The notes under the pieces are model-generated. The model worked only from the letters and a program-made list of their open reading frames with translations, was not told the DNA's origin and did not search any database. From Phycisphaerae bacterium (GTDB lineage Bacteria > Planctomycetota > Phycisphaerae > UBA1845 > PWPN01), in assembly GCA_030372985.1 (NCBI GenBank), contig JAUCQB010000045.1, positions 1 through 59,363 on the forward strand: a stretch of DNA of 59,363 bases, read 5' to 3'. Each line of letters begins with the position of its first letter. Position 1 is the first letter of the stretch. Of this stretch, positions 8,080 through 15,829 are shown piece by piece. Both the position numbers and the translations under genes were made by a program.

Positions 8080-9174
8080 TCATAACGCCTGGCACACCAG
8101 ATCGCCCACTTGTGTGGTGCTGTAGCCCATCTTGCCGGCCGACTGCGATTTCATCTTCGGGCAGGTGGCCATGATGGCTTTCTCGACACGGTTTCCGGCT
8201 CTTTCGACCGCTGCGTCACCCTTCTGCGCACCGACCACCCTGAGCAGCATCGCCAGGGCCGCGATGGCCGCGATCGGGTTGATGACGTTCATGCCGGTGT
8301 ACTTCGGTGCGCTGCCGCCGATCGGCTCGAACATGCTCACGCCCTGCGGGTTGATGTTGCCGCCGGCCGCCACGCCCATGCCGCCCTGGATCATCGCCCC
8401 CAGGTCGGTGATGATGTCGCCGAACATGTTCGACACCACGATGGTATCGTAAAACTCGGGGTTCTTCACAAACCACATGCAGCACGCGTCCACGTGGTTG
8501 TAGTCCCTCTTGATATCCGGGTAGTCCCGGTCCCCGATCTCGTTGAACGCCCGCCACCACAGGTCGTGAGCGTAGGTCAGCACGTTCCGCTTGGCGACCA
8601 GGGTCAGCATCCTCTTCTGGTTCTTCTTGCGGCAGAACTCGAAGGCGTATCGCAGACACCGCTCGACGCCGAACCGCGTCGCGATCATTTCCTGCGTCGC
8701 CACCTCGTTGGGCGTGTTCTTCCGCAGGAACCCGCCGCCCCCGAAGTACAGATCCTCGGTGTTCTCGCGGACCACGTCGAAGTTGATGTGCTCGGGGCCC
8801 TTGTCTCTGAGCGGGGTCTCGACCCCGGGATACAACTTAACCGGCCGAAGGTTGATGTACTGGTCCAGCTCGAAGCGCAGCCGCAGCAACAGGCCGAGTT
8901 CGAGAATGCCCGGCACGATGTCGGGATCGCCCACGGCCCCCAGGTAAATGGCGTCGTATTTTCGGAGCTCCGCGATCTGCTCGTCAGTCACAATGGGGAT
9001 GTTCTGTTTGTTGGGATCACCGCCGCGGGCCAGATAAGCCTTGCCGCTCAGGTCATAGTCGGTGGTCGTGTACTGGAAGTTTTCCTTGGCCGCGACCTCT
9101 TTGAGAACTTTCAAGCCCTCTCTGACGACTTCCGGCCCGGTGCCGTCGCCGCCGATAACCGCAATTTTTAGCAC
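8080..9174 (-). CDS. leuB: 3-isopropylmalate dehydrogenase (isocitrate/isopropylmalate dehydrogenase family)
   Basis: This is a 364-residue NAD-dependent beta-decarboxylating dehydrogenase, most likely the leucine pathway enzyme. Visible are the N-terminal GGDGTGPEV, the substrate arginines around [19 protein letters not shown], the catalytic Tyr in ENTEDLYFG, the catalytic Lys in LVAKRNVL, the metal-binding Asp residues in [11 protein letters not shown], and the NAD-binding [11 protein letters not shown]. The GTG start at 9174 has AAGGAG eight bases upstream. It is the first gene of the long operon running to 1619. A tartrate- or isocitrate-type specificity cannot be fully excluded from sequence alone. 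Confidence 0.88.
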   Translation of the reverse strand: MLKIAVIGGDGTGPEVVREGLKVLKEVAAKENFQYTTTDYDLSGKAYLARGGDPNKQNIPIVTDEQIAELRKYDAIYLGAVGDPDIVPGILELGLLLRLRFELDQYINLRPVKLYPGVETPLRDKGPEHINFDVVRENTEDLYFGGGGFLRKNTPNEVATQEMIATRFGVERCLRYAFEFCRKKNQKRMLTLVAKRNVLTYAHDLWWRAFNEIGDRDYPDIKRDYNHVDACCMWFVKNPEFYDTIVVSNMFGDIITDLGAMIQGGMGVAAGGNINPQGVSMFEPIGGSAPKYTGMNVINPIAAIAALAMLLRVVGAQKGDAAVERAGNRVEKAIMATCPKMKSQSAGKMGYSTTQVGDLVCQAL

Positions 9175-9401
9175 AACATCTGCTCCTTGGAGAACCAGGC
9201 AACGGGGCCGGCCGCCCGACCCCATGGAAAAGGCGAGCCAAATAAGGTATCAGATGCTACAGGCTCCTTCAAGCGTCTGCGCGAGCCGGCTCGTGGGGCC
9301 TGACGGGGGAAGCCTATCCCCTGATGTTAAAAGGCTTTACGATAGCGTAAGGTCGTCGCCGCCGCTGTGGGGGGGGCAGACCCGATGACGGAGGATTCAC
9401 C

Positions 9402-10376
9402 ATGCCGTTTCTTACATTACACCCGCGCAAGGTCGGATTGCTGGCTGTCCTGGGGCTGCCTCTGATCTGGGGGTGTTCCCATTCCGCTGGCCGAACGGTG
9501 ATCGAGCTCTCCCAGAACGAATGGATCTCTCCCAGCGGCAATCCCGGCATACAGATGGTCACCGAACATTACGACCTCCGGGTCACCAGCTCGGACTTGC
9601 TCTTACGGCAACACCTGCCCCTCTTCATGGAGACCGCCTTCGAGGGTTACAGCTCGACCATACAGCCCAGCCGGCAGAACGCCGACCGCATGATCGTCTA
9701 TCTCTTCGGCACGCGAAACGAGTGGGCGGCGTTCACCAAAGTCGCCTTCCCCGCACAAGCCGAGGTCTATCTCCATCTGCAGGCCGGCGGATACACCGAC
9801 CAGCCGAGTGCCACGGCCGTCACGCACGACCTCGGACGCGATCGCTGCCTGTCGCTCCTGGCGCACGAGGGCTTTCACCAGTATGTCGCCCGACATCTGG
9901 ACAGACCCCTTCCGGCATGGCTCAATGAAGGCCTCGCCTGCCAGTGGGAGGCTTTCAAACTGGTCGGAGGCCGGCCCGTCTTCACTCCTAAGCAGAACTA
10001 CCTTCGGCGGAACAGTCTGCGGACCGCCCTGAGTGGCACGGACGCGTTCATTCCGCTATCCGAATTGCTCGGCATGCACGCCGGGGAAGCCGTCGTTCAG
10101 ACCGGGCAGGTCGTGCGGTCCTACTACGCGCAGGCCTGGGTGCTCGTTCTTTTCCTGCAGCACGGGGCCGACAACAAGTACGCCAAGGGCCTCAAGAGCC
10201 TGCTGGCCGACGCCGGCACCGATCGACTCGATGCGGCCATCGGCGCTTACCGGGCCGCCACACCGACCGCGGCTTCACTCAGCAACGGCGAGGTCCTCTT
10301 CCGCCACTACATCACGGATGACCTGGAGACCTGTGAGAACGAATACTCCCAGTTCGCTCGACAACTGGTCTATTAG
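9402..10376 (+). CDS. Secreted lipoprotein with HExxH metallopeptidase motif (DUF1570-like)
   Basis: The 324-residue product has a lipoprotein signal (LIWGC, lipidated Cys25). Residues 155-159 read HEGFH, and NEGLA follows at 175-179, the spacing of a gluzincin zinc peptidase with Glu176 as the third ligand. This layout matches DUF1570-type proteins, which are abundant in planctomycetes. The substrate is unknown; a cell-surface peptidase is inferred. GGAGG seven bases upstream fixes the start. It is the only plus-strand gene here and is divergent from leuB, so the 227-base gap probably holds promoters for both. Confidence 0.85.
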   Translation: MPFLTLHPRKVGLLAVLGLPLIWGCSHSAGRTVIELSQNEWISPSGNPGIQMVTEHYDLRVTSSDLLLRQHLPLFMETAFEGYSSTIQPSRQNADRMIVYLFGTRNEWAAFTKVAFPAQAEVYLHLQAGGYTDQPSATAVTHDLGRDRCLSLLAHEGFHQYVARHLDRPLPAWLNEGLACQWEAFKLVGGRPVFTPKQNYLRRNSLRTALSGTDAFIPLSELLGMHAGEAVVQTGQVVRSYYAQAWVLVLFLQHGADNKYAKGLKSLLADAGTDRLDAAIGAYRAATPTAASLSNGEVLFRHYITDDLETCENEYSQFARQLVY

Positions 10377-10484
10377 AGCATCTCAGGGGTGCGGGCATCG
10401 GCGCGTTCCAGTCGGCGGACGGCCGACTCCGGGGTCGGTCACCACGCACAAAGGTGAACCGCCGTCGCATCCGGGCACGTTCGG

Positions 10485-12206
10485 CTACCATTCCAGCCGC
10501 CTGAAATGGCGGATGCCGACCACCAGGGCCACCGTGGCTACGCCGATGTTGAGCGCGAGCGTGGCTCCGACCCAGAAGAGCAGCGTCTCGTTCACAAACT
10601 CGCCCATGCCGGCCTCCGCTTCGCGGTAGCTCATGATCCCGACGCCGACCAGCGAAGCCACCACCAGCATCACGGACATCAGCAGGTTAACGGTACCACC
10701 AAAGCCGCCGGCGATCCTTGCCGGATTGCGCTCGTGCAGAACCGGAAGGCGTGCACCCATCCCGATGCTCAGTCCGCAAAGACCGATGCACACCGCCGCA
10801 AGCGAGACCAGGTGAGCACCCCGCAGCGGCCATGAGAGGTCCAGTCGCCACAGCGACGCCCCCATGACGACCATCGCAGTGATGACCGTCAGCGTCAGGG
10901 GATAGAGGAACTTCGCAATAATGAGGCGGCTGCGCCGCAACGGGAGCAGGCCAAGCAGCCAGAACTGCTGGCCCTCCAGCGATACGAGCGGGAAGACGAA
11001 GCGACTCGTAAACGTTGCCAGAATGAGGCTGATGGCCACCGAATTCAGGAACGCCACCAGCAGTTGGAGCCGCGGATCGTTCAGATCGGTCCACGTCCGT
11101 TGTGCGTTACTCACGTACAGGACCAGCAGACCGAACAGGATCGCCATCTGCGACCACTGCAGCGGGTCACGGAAGAAGGCTTTCAGGTCCTTGGCCGCCA
11201 GCAGCCGCTGGGTCTTCGGCAGGTACGCGAACATGAACTCCGCCAGCCAGGCGAGCATCCTGCCGCCGACGCCCACACTGCGATTCCGGCCGCCCTGGGC
11301 GCGGCTGTAGGCAGGCATGAACCGCCGCGAGACCACCGCAACCGCCACAACGCTGGCGAACAGCGAATTGGCCAGGGTGATGTACAGGTAGTAGCCCCCC
11401 AGGCTCGACTTGCCCTGCAGGGCATTCATGATCCCCTTGGACACCCAGGTGTGCGGAAAAAGAGCATTGCCGAGCAGTCCGATGCGGTCATAGAATCGCT
11501 TCAGCCAATCCGCCGAGGTCATCGGCGTCACGAGGATGCCTCGAAACCACCACAGGCCGGCCAGAGCGATCAGGATGAGCACCAGAATGATCGCCCGTCG
11601 AGGCGTGCGGGGGCAAACCATCACCGAACCCCATGCCAGGAGCAGTCCGAGAGCGCCCGGCAACGGAATGAATGCGAGGAACAGAGCCAGAAACAGCGGA
11701 TAGAACGTCCATTCCTCGCTGTAAATGCGAGCCAGGGCCATCATCAGCGGCAGGCCGAGCAGGATCAGGGACCAGCTGGACAAGACCAGGCTTTCGATGA
11801 ACTTGACGACGACCAGATCACGCGGCTCGACCGGGGCGGCCAGCAGATACCCGACCTCCGGCCGTTTGAAGAGAATTCCATAGCAGAGAATCGCGTTCGA
11901 GAAGGCCAGCATGCCCATCAGGGCCAGGAACAAAAAGTGAAACATCACCGGCGTGGCGACGATGCCTTCCAGCACCGACTTGTTGACCACCAGCAGCGAC
12001 TGCACGAGCAACTGATAGAGGGCCACCCAGATCAGCACCAGCGATCCGGCCGTGCCGAGCAGCTTCAGCGGCCGATCCTCAAACACCTGCTGCAGCGTAT
12101 TCCGCAGGATGGCGGCTCGCACCCGAAAAAGGAAGAGCACGCCCGGCCGGGCGGATGCTGCACAGGCGGCGCCGGTGGTCAGAATCTCATGATCCGAGTT
12201 GCTCAT
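10485..12206 (-). CDS. ABC exporter membrane subunit
   Basis: The 573-residue polytopic membrane protein has about a dozen hydrophobic segments in two clusters (roughly 50-240 and 350-570). Its sequence style fits the putative ABC exporter family paired with single ATPases. It would form the membrane channel of an ABC-2-like exporter of unknown substrate. It starts 34 bases after the ATPase gene and completes a three-gene unit: membrane-anchored protein, ATPase, permease. Since the ATPase gene carries an internal stop, function of the exporter in this strain is uncertain. Confidence 0.85.
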   Translation of the reverse strand: MSNSDHEILTTGAACAASARPGVLFLFRVRAAILRNTLQQVFEDRPLKLLGTAGSLVLIWVALYQLLVQSLLVVNKSVLEGIVATPVMFHFLFLALMGMLAFSNAILCYGILFKRPEVGYLLAAPVEPRDLVVVKFIESLVLSSWSLILLGLPLMMALARIYSEEWTFYPLFLALFLAFIPLPGALGLLLAWGSVMVCPRTPRRAIILVLILIALAGLWWFRGILVTPMTSADWLKRFYDRIGLLGNALFPHTWVSKGIMNALQGKSSLGGYYLYITLANSLFASVVAVAVVSRRFMPAYSRAQGGRNRSVGVGGRMLAWLAEFMFAYLPKTQRLLAAKDLKAFFRDPLQWSQMAILFGLLVLYVSNAQRTWTDLNDPRLQLLVAFLNSVAISLILATFTSRFVFPLVSLEGQQFWLLGLLPLRRSRLIIAKFLYPLTLTVITAMVVMGASLWRLDLSWPLRGAHLVSLAAVCIGLCGLSIGMGARLPVLHERNPARIAGGFGGTVNLLMSVMLVVASLVGVGIMSYREAEAGMGEFVNETLLFWVGATLALNIGVATVALVVGIRHFRRLEW

Positions 12207-12240
12207 CGCCTCAGCATCCTGAAAAAGGCGCCCTCGGGGC

Positions 12241-13002
12241 TCACGCCGGAATCGTCTCCGTCTGCCCGTTGCCCTGTTCGGCGGTCAGCCGCAGGAAGAT
12301 ATCCTCCAGCGACTCGTCTCGGCTGGCATGTACGCGCAATTCCTGCAGCGAGCCGCAGGCCGTGAGCCTGCCGCGGTGAATGATCCCGATCCGATCCGCG
12401 ACCGCCTCGGCTACCTCGAGCGTGTGCGTACTCATGAACACCGTGCATCCCCGCGCGATCATTTCCCACATGATCTCCTTGACCGTACGAACAGTGCGAG
12501 GGTCGAGGCCGACCATGGGTTCGTCGATCACCAGCAGCTTGGGATCGTGCAGCAGCGCGGCGGCCAGCACCGTCCGCTGCTTCATGCCGTGAGAGTAGCT
12601 TTCGGTGAGCTGATCGAGAAAGCTGCTCATCTCCAGTCGTTCAATCAGGCTGCCGGCACGAGCCTTGAGCGTGGCGGCGCTCAGCCCGTACATGCGACCG
12701 ACGAAATCGAGGAATTCCCGGCCGGTCAGCTTCTCATAGAGAAACGGCTGGTCCGGCACATAGGCCATCTGGGCTTTCGCCCGGCGCCCGTCGCGGCCCA
12801 TGGCTTACCCGCAAACCCGGATATCGCCGCTGTCGGCCACCAGCAGGCCGGCGATCATCTTGATGGTCGTGGTCTTGCCCGCCCCGTTGGGACCCAGGAA
12901 AGCGAACAACTCGCCTTCGCGTATCTCGAGCGAAAGCTGCTGAACGGCCGTGAAATCGCCGTACCGTTTGGTGACCTCGTGCAGTTCGATGGCTGCCGGC
13001 AT
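12241..13002 (-). pseudogene. ABC transporter ATPase interrupted by an in-frame TAA
   Basis: One reading frame of 253 codons encodes a typical ABC-2-type ATPase, but codon 66 is TAA (12805-12807). The first half (residues 1-65) holds Walker A (GPNGAGKTT, 37-45). The second half, in the same frame, holds the Q-loop region (YVPDQPFLY), signature (SHGMKQR) and Walker B (VIDEPMVGLD). The frame is the same on both sides, so a single base change explains it; a Tyr codon is the simplest ancestor. The start at 13002 has GGGGGAG six bases upstream. Restart at the ATG at 12801 would give a protein without Walker A, which should be inactive. Causes could be a real nonsense mutation, strain mixture, base-calling error or readthrough. 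Confidence 0.88.
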
Positions 13003-13004
13003 AT

Positions 13005-13874
13005 TCACTCCCCCGGTGGGTCTGCTCGCTCCCCGTTCTTGCGTGTCCTGGCGGCCTCGCGGTCCGTTGCGCTGTAAGCCTCCTTGATCAAGGTCACGCG
13101 GCCGACGCCGGGCAGATCGGCCTCTTGCCGGAACACGCACCCCTTCTCATCGACCCACGCTTTCGAGGACGCCGGCGTCGTCTCCACCACGAAACACTCG
13201 GCGGTGCGGCCGGGCTCAGTTGGGTGCGAGACCGCCTCCTTGCCGGTCACTCTCGCAACGACCGACCTGAACTCGGTCCGCCCGCTCATCACAGCGGTCA
13301 ACGGGTCAAGCATCTGCATCCGCCACGACTGTCCCACGCGCAGCGTCGGCAGGCAGGCAAACGGGCTCAGCGAACCGCCGATCATTCGGCTGGCGGCAAA
13401 ATCGAGAGGAACCTCGCGGCGGAGCGGCCCGAATTGCATCTCGACCGGAAAATAAATTCCCCGCCGCTCGCCGTGAACGAAGATCTTCTGATCGAGAAAG
13501 CCGTACACGTCGAGGCTAAACTCGTCCAATTCCCCCTCCTGATCGAAGCGGGCCTCCGTCTCAATTCGGATCGCGGGCATCATTCTGAAGGACAACGCCG
13601 AGACCTTGGACAACCCGTCCAGCAAGACGGTCCCGCGAGACACCGTCAGATCACCGCTTGCCGATACCTCGCTCCACGCGGTCCCAAGGCGCCGGTCCCG
13701 GCCGTCAACGATCCGATACTGCTGCAGAGGCTCGCTGAGCAGCTTGAATTGCTGCGCGGTCATCCGCGGGGGGTCCTGGGCCGTCCATTCGGGCAGGACG
13801 TCGTGCACAAACAGCGAGATCATCGCCGCCGCCCACAACAGGAAGGACGCAACACCAAGGAATCGGTAGATCAT
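13005..13874 (-). CDS. Membrane-anchored extracytoplasmic protein of the ABC unit
   Basis: The 289-residue protein starts with an uncleaved signal anchor or transmembrane helix (about residues 5-25, FLGVASFLLWAAAMISLF); the remainder is predicted outside the cytoplasm and beta-rich. No family is recognised. It ends two bases before the ATPase start, so it is translationally close to the exporter and may be its periplasmic partner or substrate-handling part. The ATG at 13874 has AAGG eight bases upstream; a longer frame to 13919 lacks support. Confidence 0.75.
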   Translation of the reverse strand: MIYRFLGVASFLLWAAAMISLFVHDVLPEWTAQDPPRMTAQQFKLLSEPLQQYRIVDGRDRRLGTAWSEVSASGDLTVSRGTVLLDGLSKVSALSFRMMPAIRIETEARFDQEGELDEFSLDVYGFLDQKIFVHGERRGIYFPVEMQFGPLRREVPLDFAASRMIGGSLSPFACLPTLRVGQSWRMQMLDPLTAVMSGRTEFRSVVARVTGKEAVSHPTEPGRTAECFVVETTPASSKAWVDEKGCVFRQEADLPGVGRVTLIKEAYSATDREAARTRKNGERADPPGE

Positions 13875-14068
13875 GGCCCACCTTCGCGCGGCCGGGGGCG
13901 ACACCCGCGTCCTCACCACGATCGGCTTAGCGCTTCCATCTGATCTTACCCGTCGGAATGGGCCAGGACAATTTCGGATCGGCGGAAGTTACAGGGATTT
14001 CGTCTTCCTTGTGCTGACGATGGCGGGCTGCTTCAGCCGGTGGTGCAGCATACGGGGGCCCCTTCCGC

Positions 14069-14554
14069 TCACAGAATCAACGCACCGATCATTTGCGAGA
14101 AGCCCAGCAACATGGACCCGGCTCCGAGAAGCATGCTGGGCGGAGGATGGCCCACGTATGGGCGGGCCCACTTGGGCATGCGCCGGATATTGAGCACCTG
14201 CGAGCCGAGGATGATGCTGATGACGCCGCCGCCGAACGCAAAAATCGAGACCAGCGGCGACAGACCATCCCAGCCGAGCAGCCGGACGAAGCCAATCGCG
14301 AACCATCCGATCAGACCGATGATGATGCCGAGCCTGGCATCCTGGTTGGCATGGCGCAGCCGCAGCGAGAGGTTCCAGATCCGCTTGGTGCGTTTGCGCA
14401 CCTCCTCCCAATGGAACGGGGTACCACATTCCGGACATCGCTCCTCGGGCAGGCCGGTCAGATCGTACTCGCATTTGGCGCATGTCGGCGGCAAGGGCAA
14501 TCGCCATTTATCCTTCGGCGCGAGGTTTTCGAGTTCGCCCCAGGTAAAGCTCAC
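14069..14554 (-). CDS. Zinc-ribbon membrane protein
   Basis: The 161-residue product carries a C4 zinc ribbon near the N-terminus (CAKCEYDLTG then CPECGTPF), followed by a short basic region and about three to four hydrophobic segments. Such ribbon-plus-membrane proteins are common and uncharacterised in planctomycetes. The GTG at 14554 was chosen for AGGGGG five bases upstream; it lies 13 bases after the thiE stop, suggesting co-transcription. Function is unknown; the ribbon may bind nucleic acid or protein at the membrane. Confidence 0.78.
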   Translation of the reverse strand: MSFTWGELENLAPKDKWRLPLPPTCAKCEYDLTGLPEERCPECGTPFHWEEVRKRTKRIWNLSLRLRHANQDARLGIIIGLIGWFAIGFVRLLGWDGLSPLVSIFAFGGGVISIILGSQVLNIRRMPKWARPYVGHPPPSMLLGAGSMLLGFSQMIGALIL

Positions 14555-14567
14555 TGAGACCCCCTGC

Positions 14568-15593
14568 TCAACCGAGAAGCGCGCGGGCGGCCGACTGCGG
14601 ATTGTCGGAATCGATGACTGCGGAACATACACACAACCGCCTCGCCCCGGCTTGCCTCAGTATACCCGCGTTGTCGATGGTGATGCCACCTATGGGCACA
14701 ATGGGGATTGAAGTAGCGGATTCCGCGAGAGTCAGCAGCGACGGTCCGGGCACATGCTCCTGCGGCTTGGTGGTCGACGCGAACATCGGCCCGACGGCCA
14801 CATAGTCCGGCATCAGGCCAAGCGCCACCCCGAGTTGTTCGGCCGTGTGCGTGCTCAGGCCGATGAGTCGATCCGGCCCGAGGATGCGCCGGGCATCGGC
14901 AGCAGGCAGGTCCGCCTGACCGAGGTGGACGCCATCGGCGTCGCTGAGCACCGCGATGTCCGGCCGGTCGTTGAGCATGAAGAGGGCTCCTCGCTCGTGG
15001 CAGAGTGCCGACAGCCGGCGGGCCCGGGCCAACAACTCGCCGTCGTCCAAGTCTTTCTCGCGTAGCTGGATGCAACCAGCCCCGCCCTCGATGGCCTCGG
15101 CCGCCGTTTCCAGCCAGTCGCGACGGCACATTGACGAAGTCACCAGCACGTAGAGCCGCACTTTGGCAAACCGCGCCGACCGCGTTCCCCGCAGGATCAC
15201 CCGCTGCTCGACTTCGTACGCACGGTATCGCAGCGATTCCATCGCCGCCGACAAGCCGGCATCAAAGGTCTTGGCATACTCCTCGATGGTCCGCAGGGCC
15301 TCGGACAACCGCTTGGCCGAGGCGACGCAGGCGTCGCGGGCATCCGTCCGATGCCGTTCAGACTCCGTGGAGATGCCGGTCCCGACGTCTCCCGGCGTGT
15401 CGCGTGCACCCAGCAGGTCTTCGAGAGAAACGTGCCTGACGCATTCGCGAAGATCATGACGCAACTGCTTGAGGATGGCACAGCCCGCCGGGTCGTCCAG
15501 CACGAAGCGGACGAAGTCTTCCATCACCCGCAGCGCCTCGCGCGCCCGGTTGAGGTTGGCGTCCAGGATTCTGGCGATGTCACGAGAGAGCAT
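14568..15593 (-). CDS. thiE: Two-domain thiamine-phosphate synthase (N-terminal ThiD2-like domain plus ThiE)
   Basis: Residues 146-341 form the ThiE TIM barrel, which joins HMP-pyrophosphate and thiazole phosphate to thiamine phosphate: QLREKDLDDGEL, LNDRPDIA, DGVHLGQADLP, GLSTHT, VAVGPMFASTTK and PIGGI. Residues 1-140 are helical, with LDANLNRAREALRVMEDFVRF, and match the domain called ThiD2, proposed as an alternative HMP-phosphate kinase. The protein may thus both phosphorylate and couple the pyrimidine. The ATG at 15593 is abutted by a four-copy heptamer repeat in place of a clear ribosome site. No TPP riboswitch was found upstream. Confidence 0.92.
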   Translation of the reverse strand: MLSRDIARILDANLNRAREALRVMEDFVRFVLDDPAGCAILKQLRHDLRECVRHVSLEDLLGARDTPGDVGTGISTESERHRTDARDACVASAKRLSEALRTIEEYAKTFDAGLSAAMESLRYRAYEVEQRVILRGTRSARFAKVRLYVLVTSSMCRRDWLETAAEAIEGGAGCIQLREKDLDDGELLARARRLSALCHERGALFMLNDRPDIAVLSDADGVHLGQADLPAADARRILGPDRLIGLSTHTAEQLGVALGLMPDYVAVGPMFASTTKPQEHVPGPSLLTLAESATSIPIVPIGGITIDNAGILRQAGARRLCVCSAVIDSDNPQSAARALLG

Positions 15594-15621
15594 TCAGCGA
15601 TCAGCCTTCAGCTATCAGCCC
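15594..15621 (-). repeat. Four-copy degenerate heptamer repeat abutting the thiE start codon
   Basis: On the plus strand the sequence reads TCAGCGA, TCAGCCT, TCAGCTA, TCAGCCC with exact 7-base period. On the transcribed minus strand it is NNGCTGA four times, ending directly at the ATG. Five of seven positions are invariant. Confidence 0.85.
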
Positions 15622-15829
15622 CGACCAGAACCGCGAGTGCACCACGGCTCCAACCGTGGGCGAGCTCGACTCCGGCCCAGATTCGCTCGCCTCATCGCCA
15701 GAGCGATGCGCCGGCCGGTCGTTCTTCTTGCGCCGACGAACCAGTATGAAGTCGCGGCATGATGACTGCAAGCTGGATTCGGCCTGACCAAGAGCGACGG
15801 GCGACGCCGGCCAAGGCTCAGAATCTCGA

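Noticed and set aside
11064..12365. Plus-strand frame of 433 codons
   Set aside because: Antisense to the ABC permease; high Gln/Arg/His composition typical of shadow frames in GC-rich DNA.
15594..15829. TPP riboswitch upstream of thiE
   Set aside because: No CTGAGA or ACCTGATC-type core elements on the minus strand; only a heptamer repeat is present.
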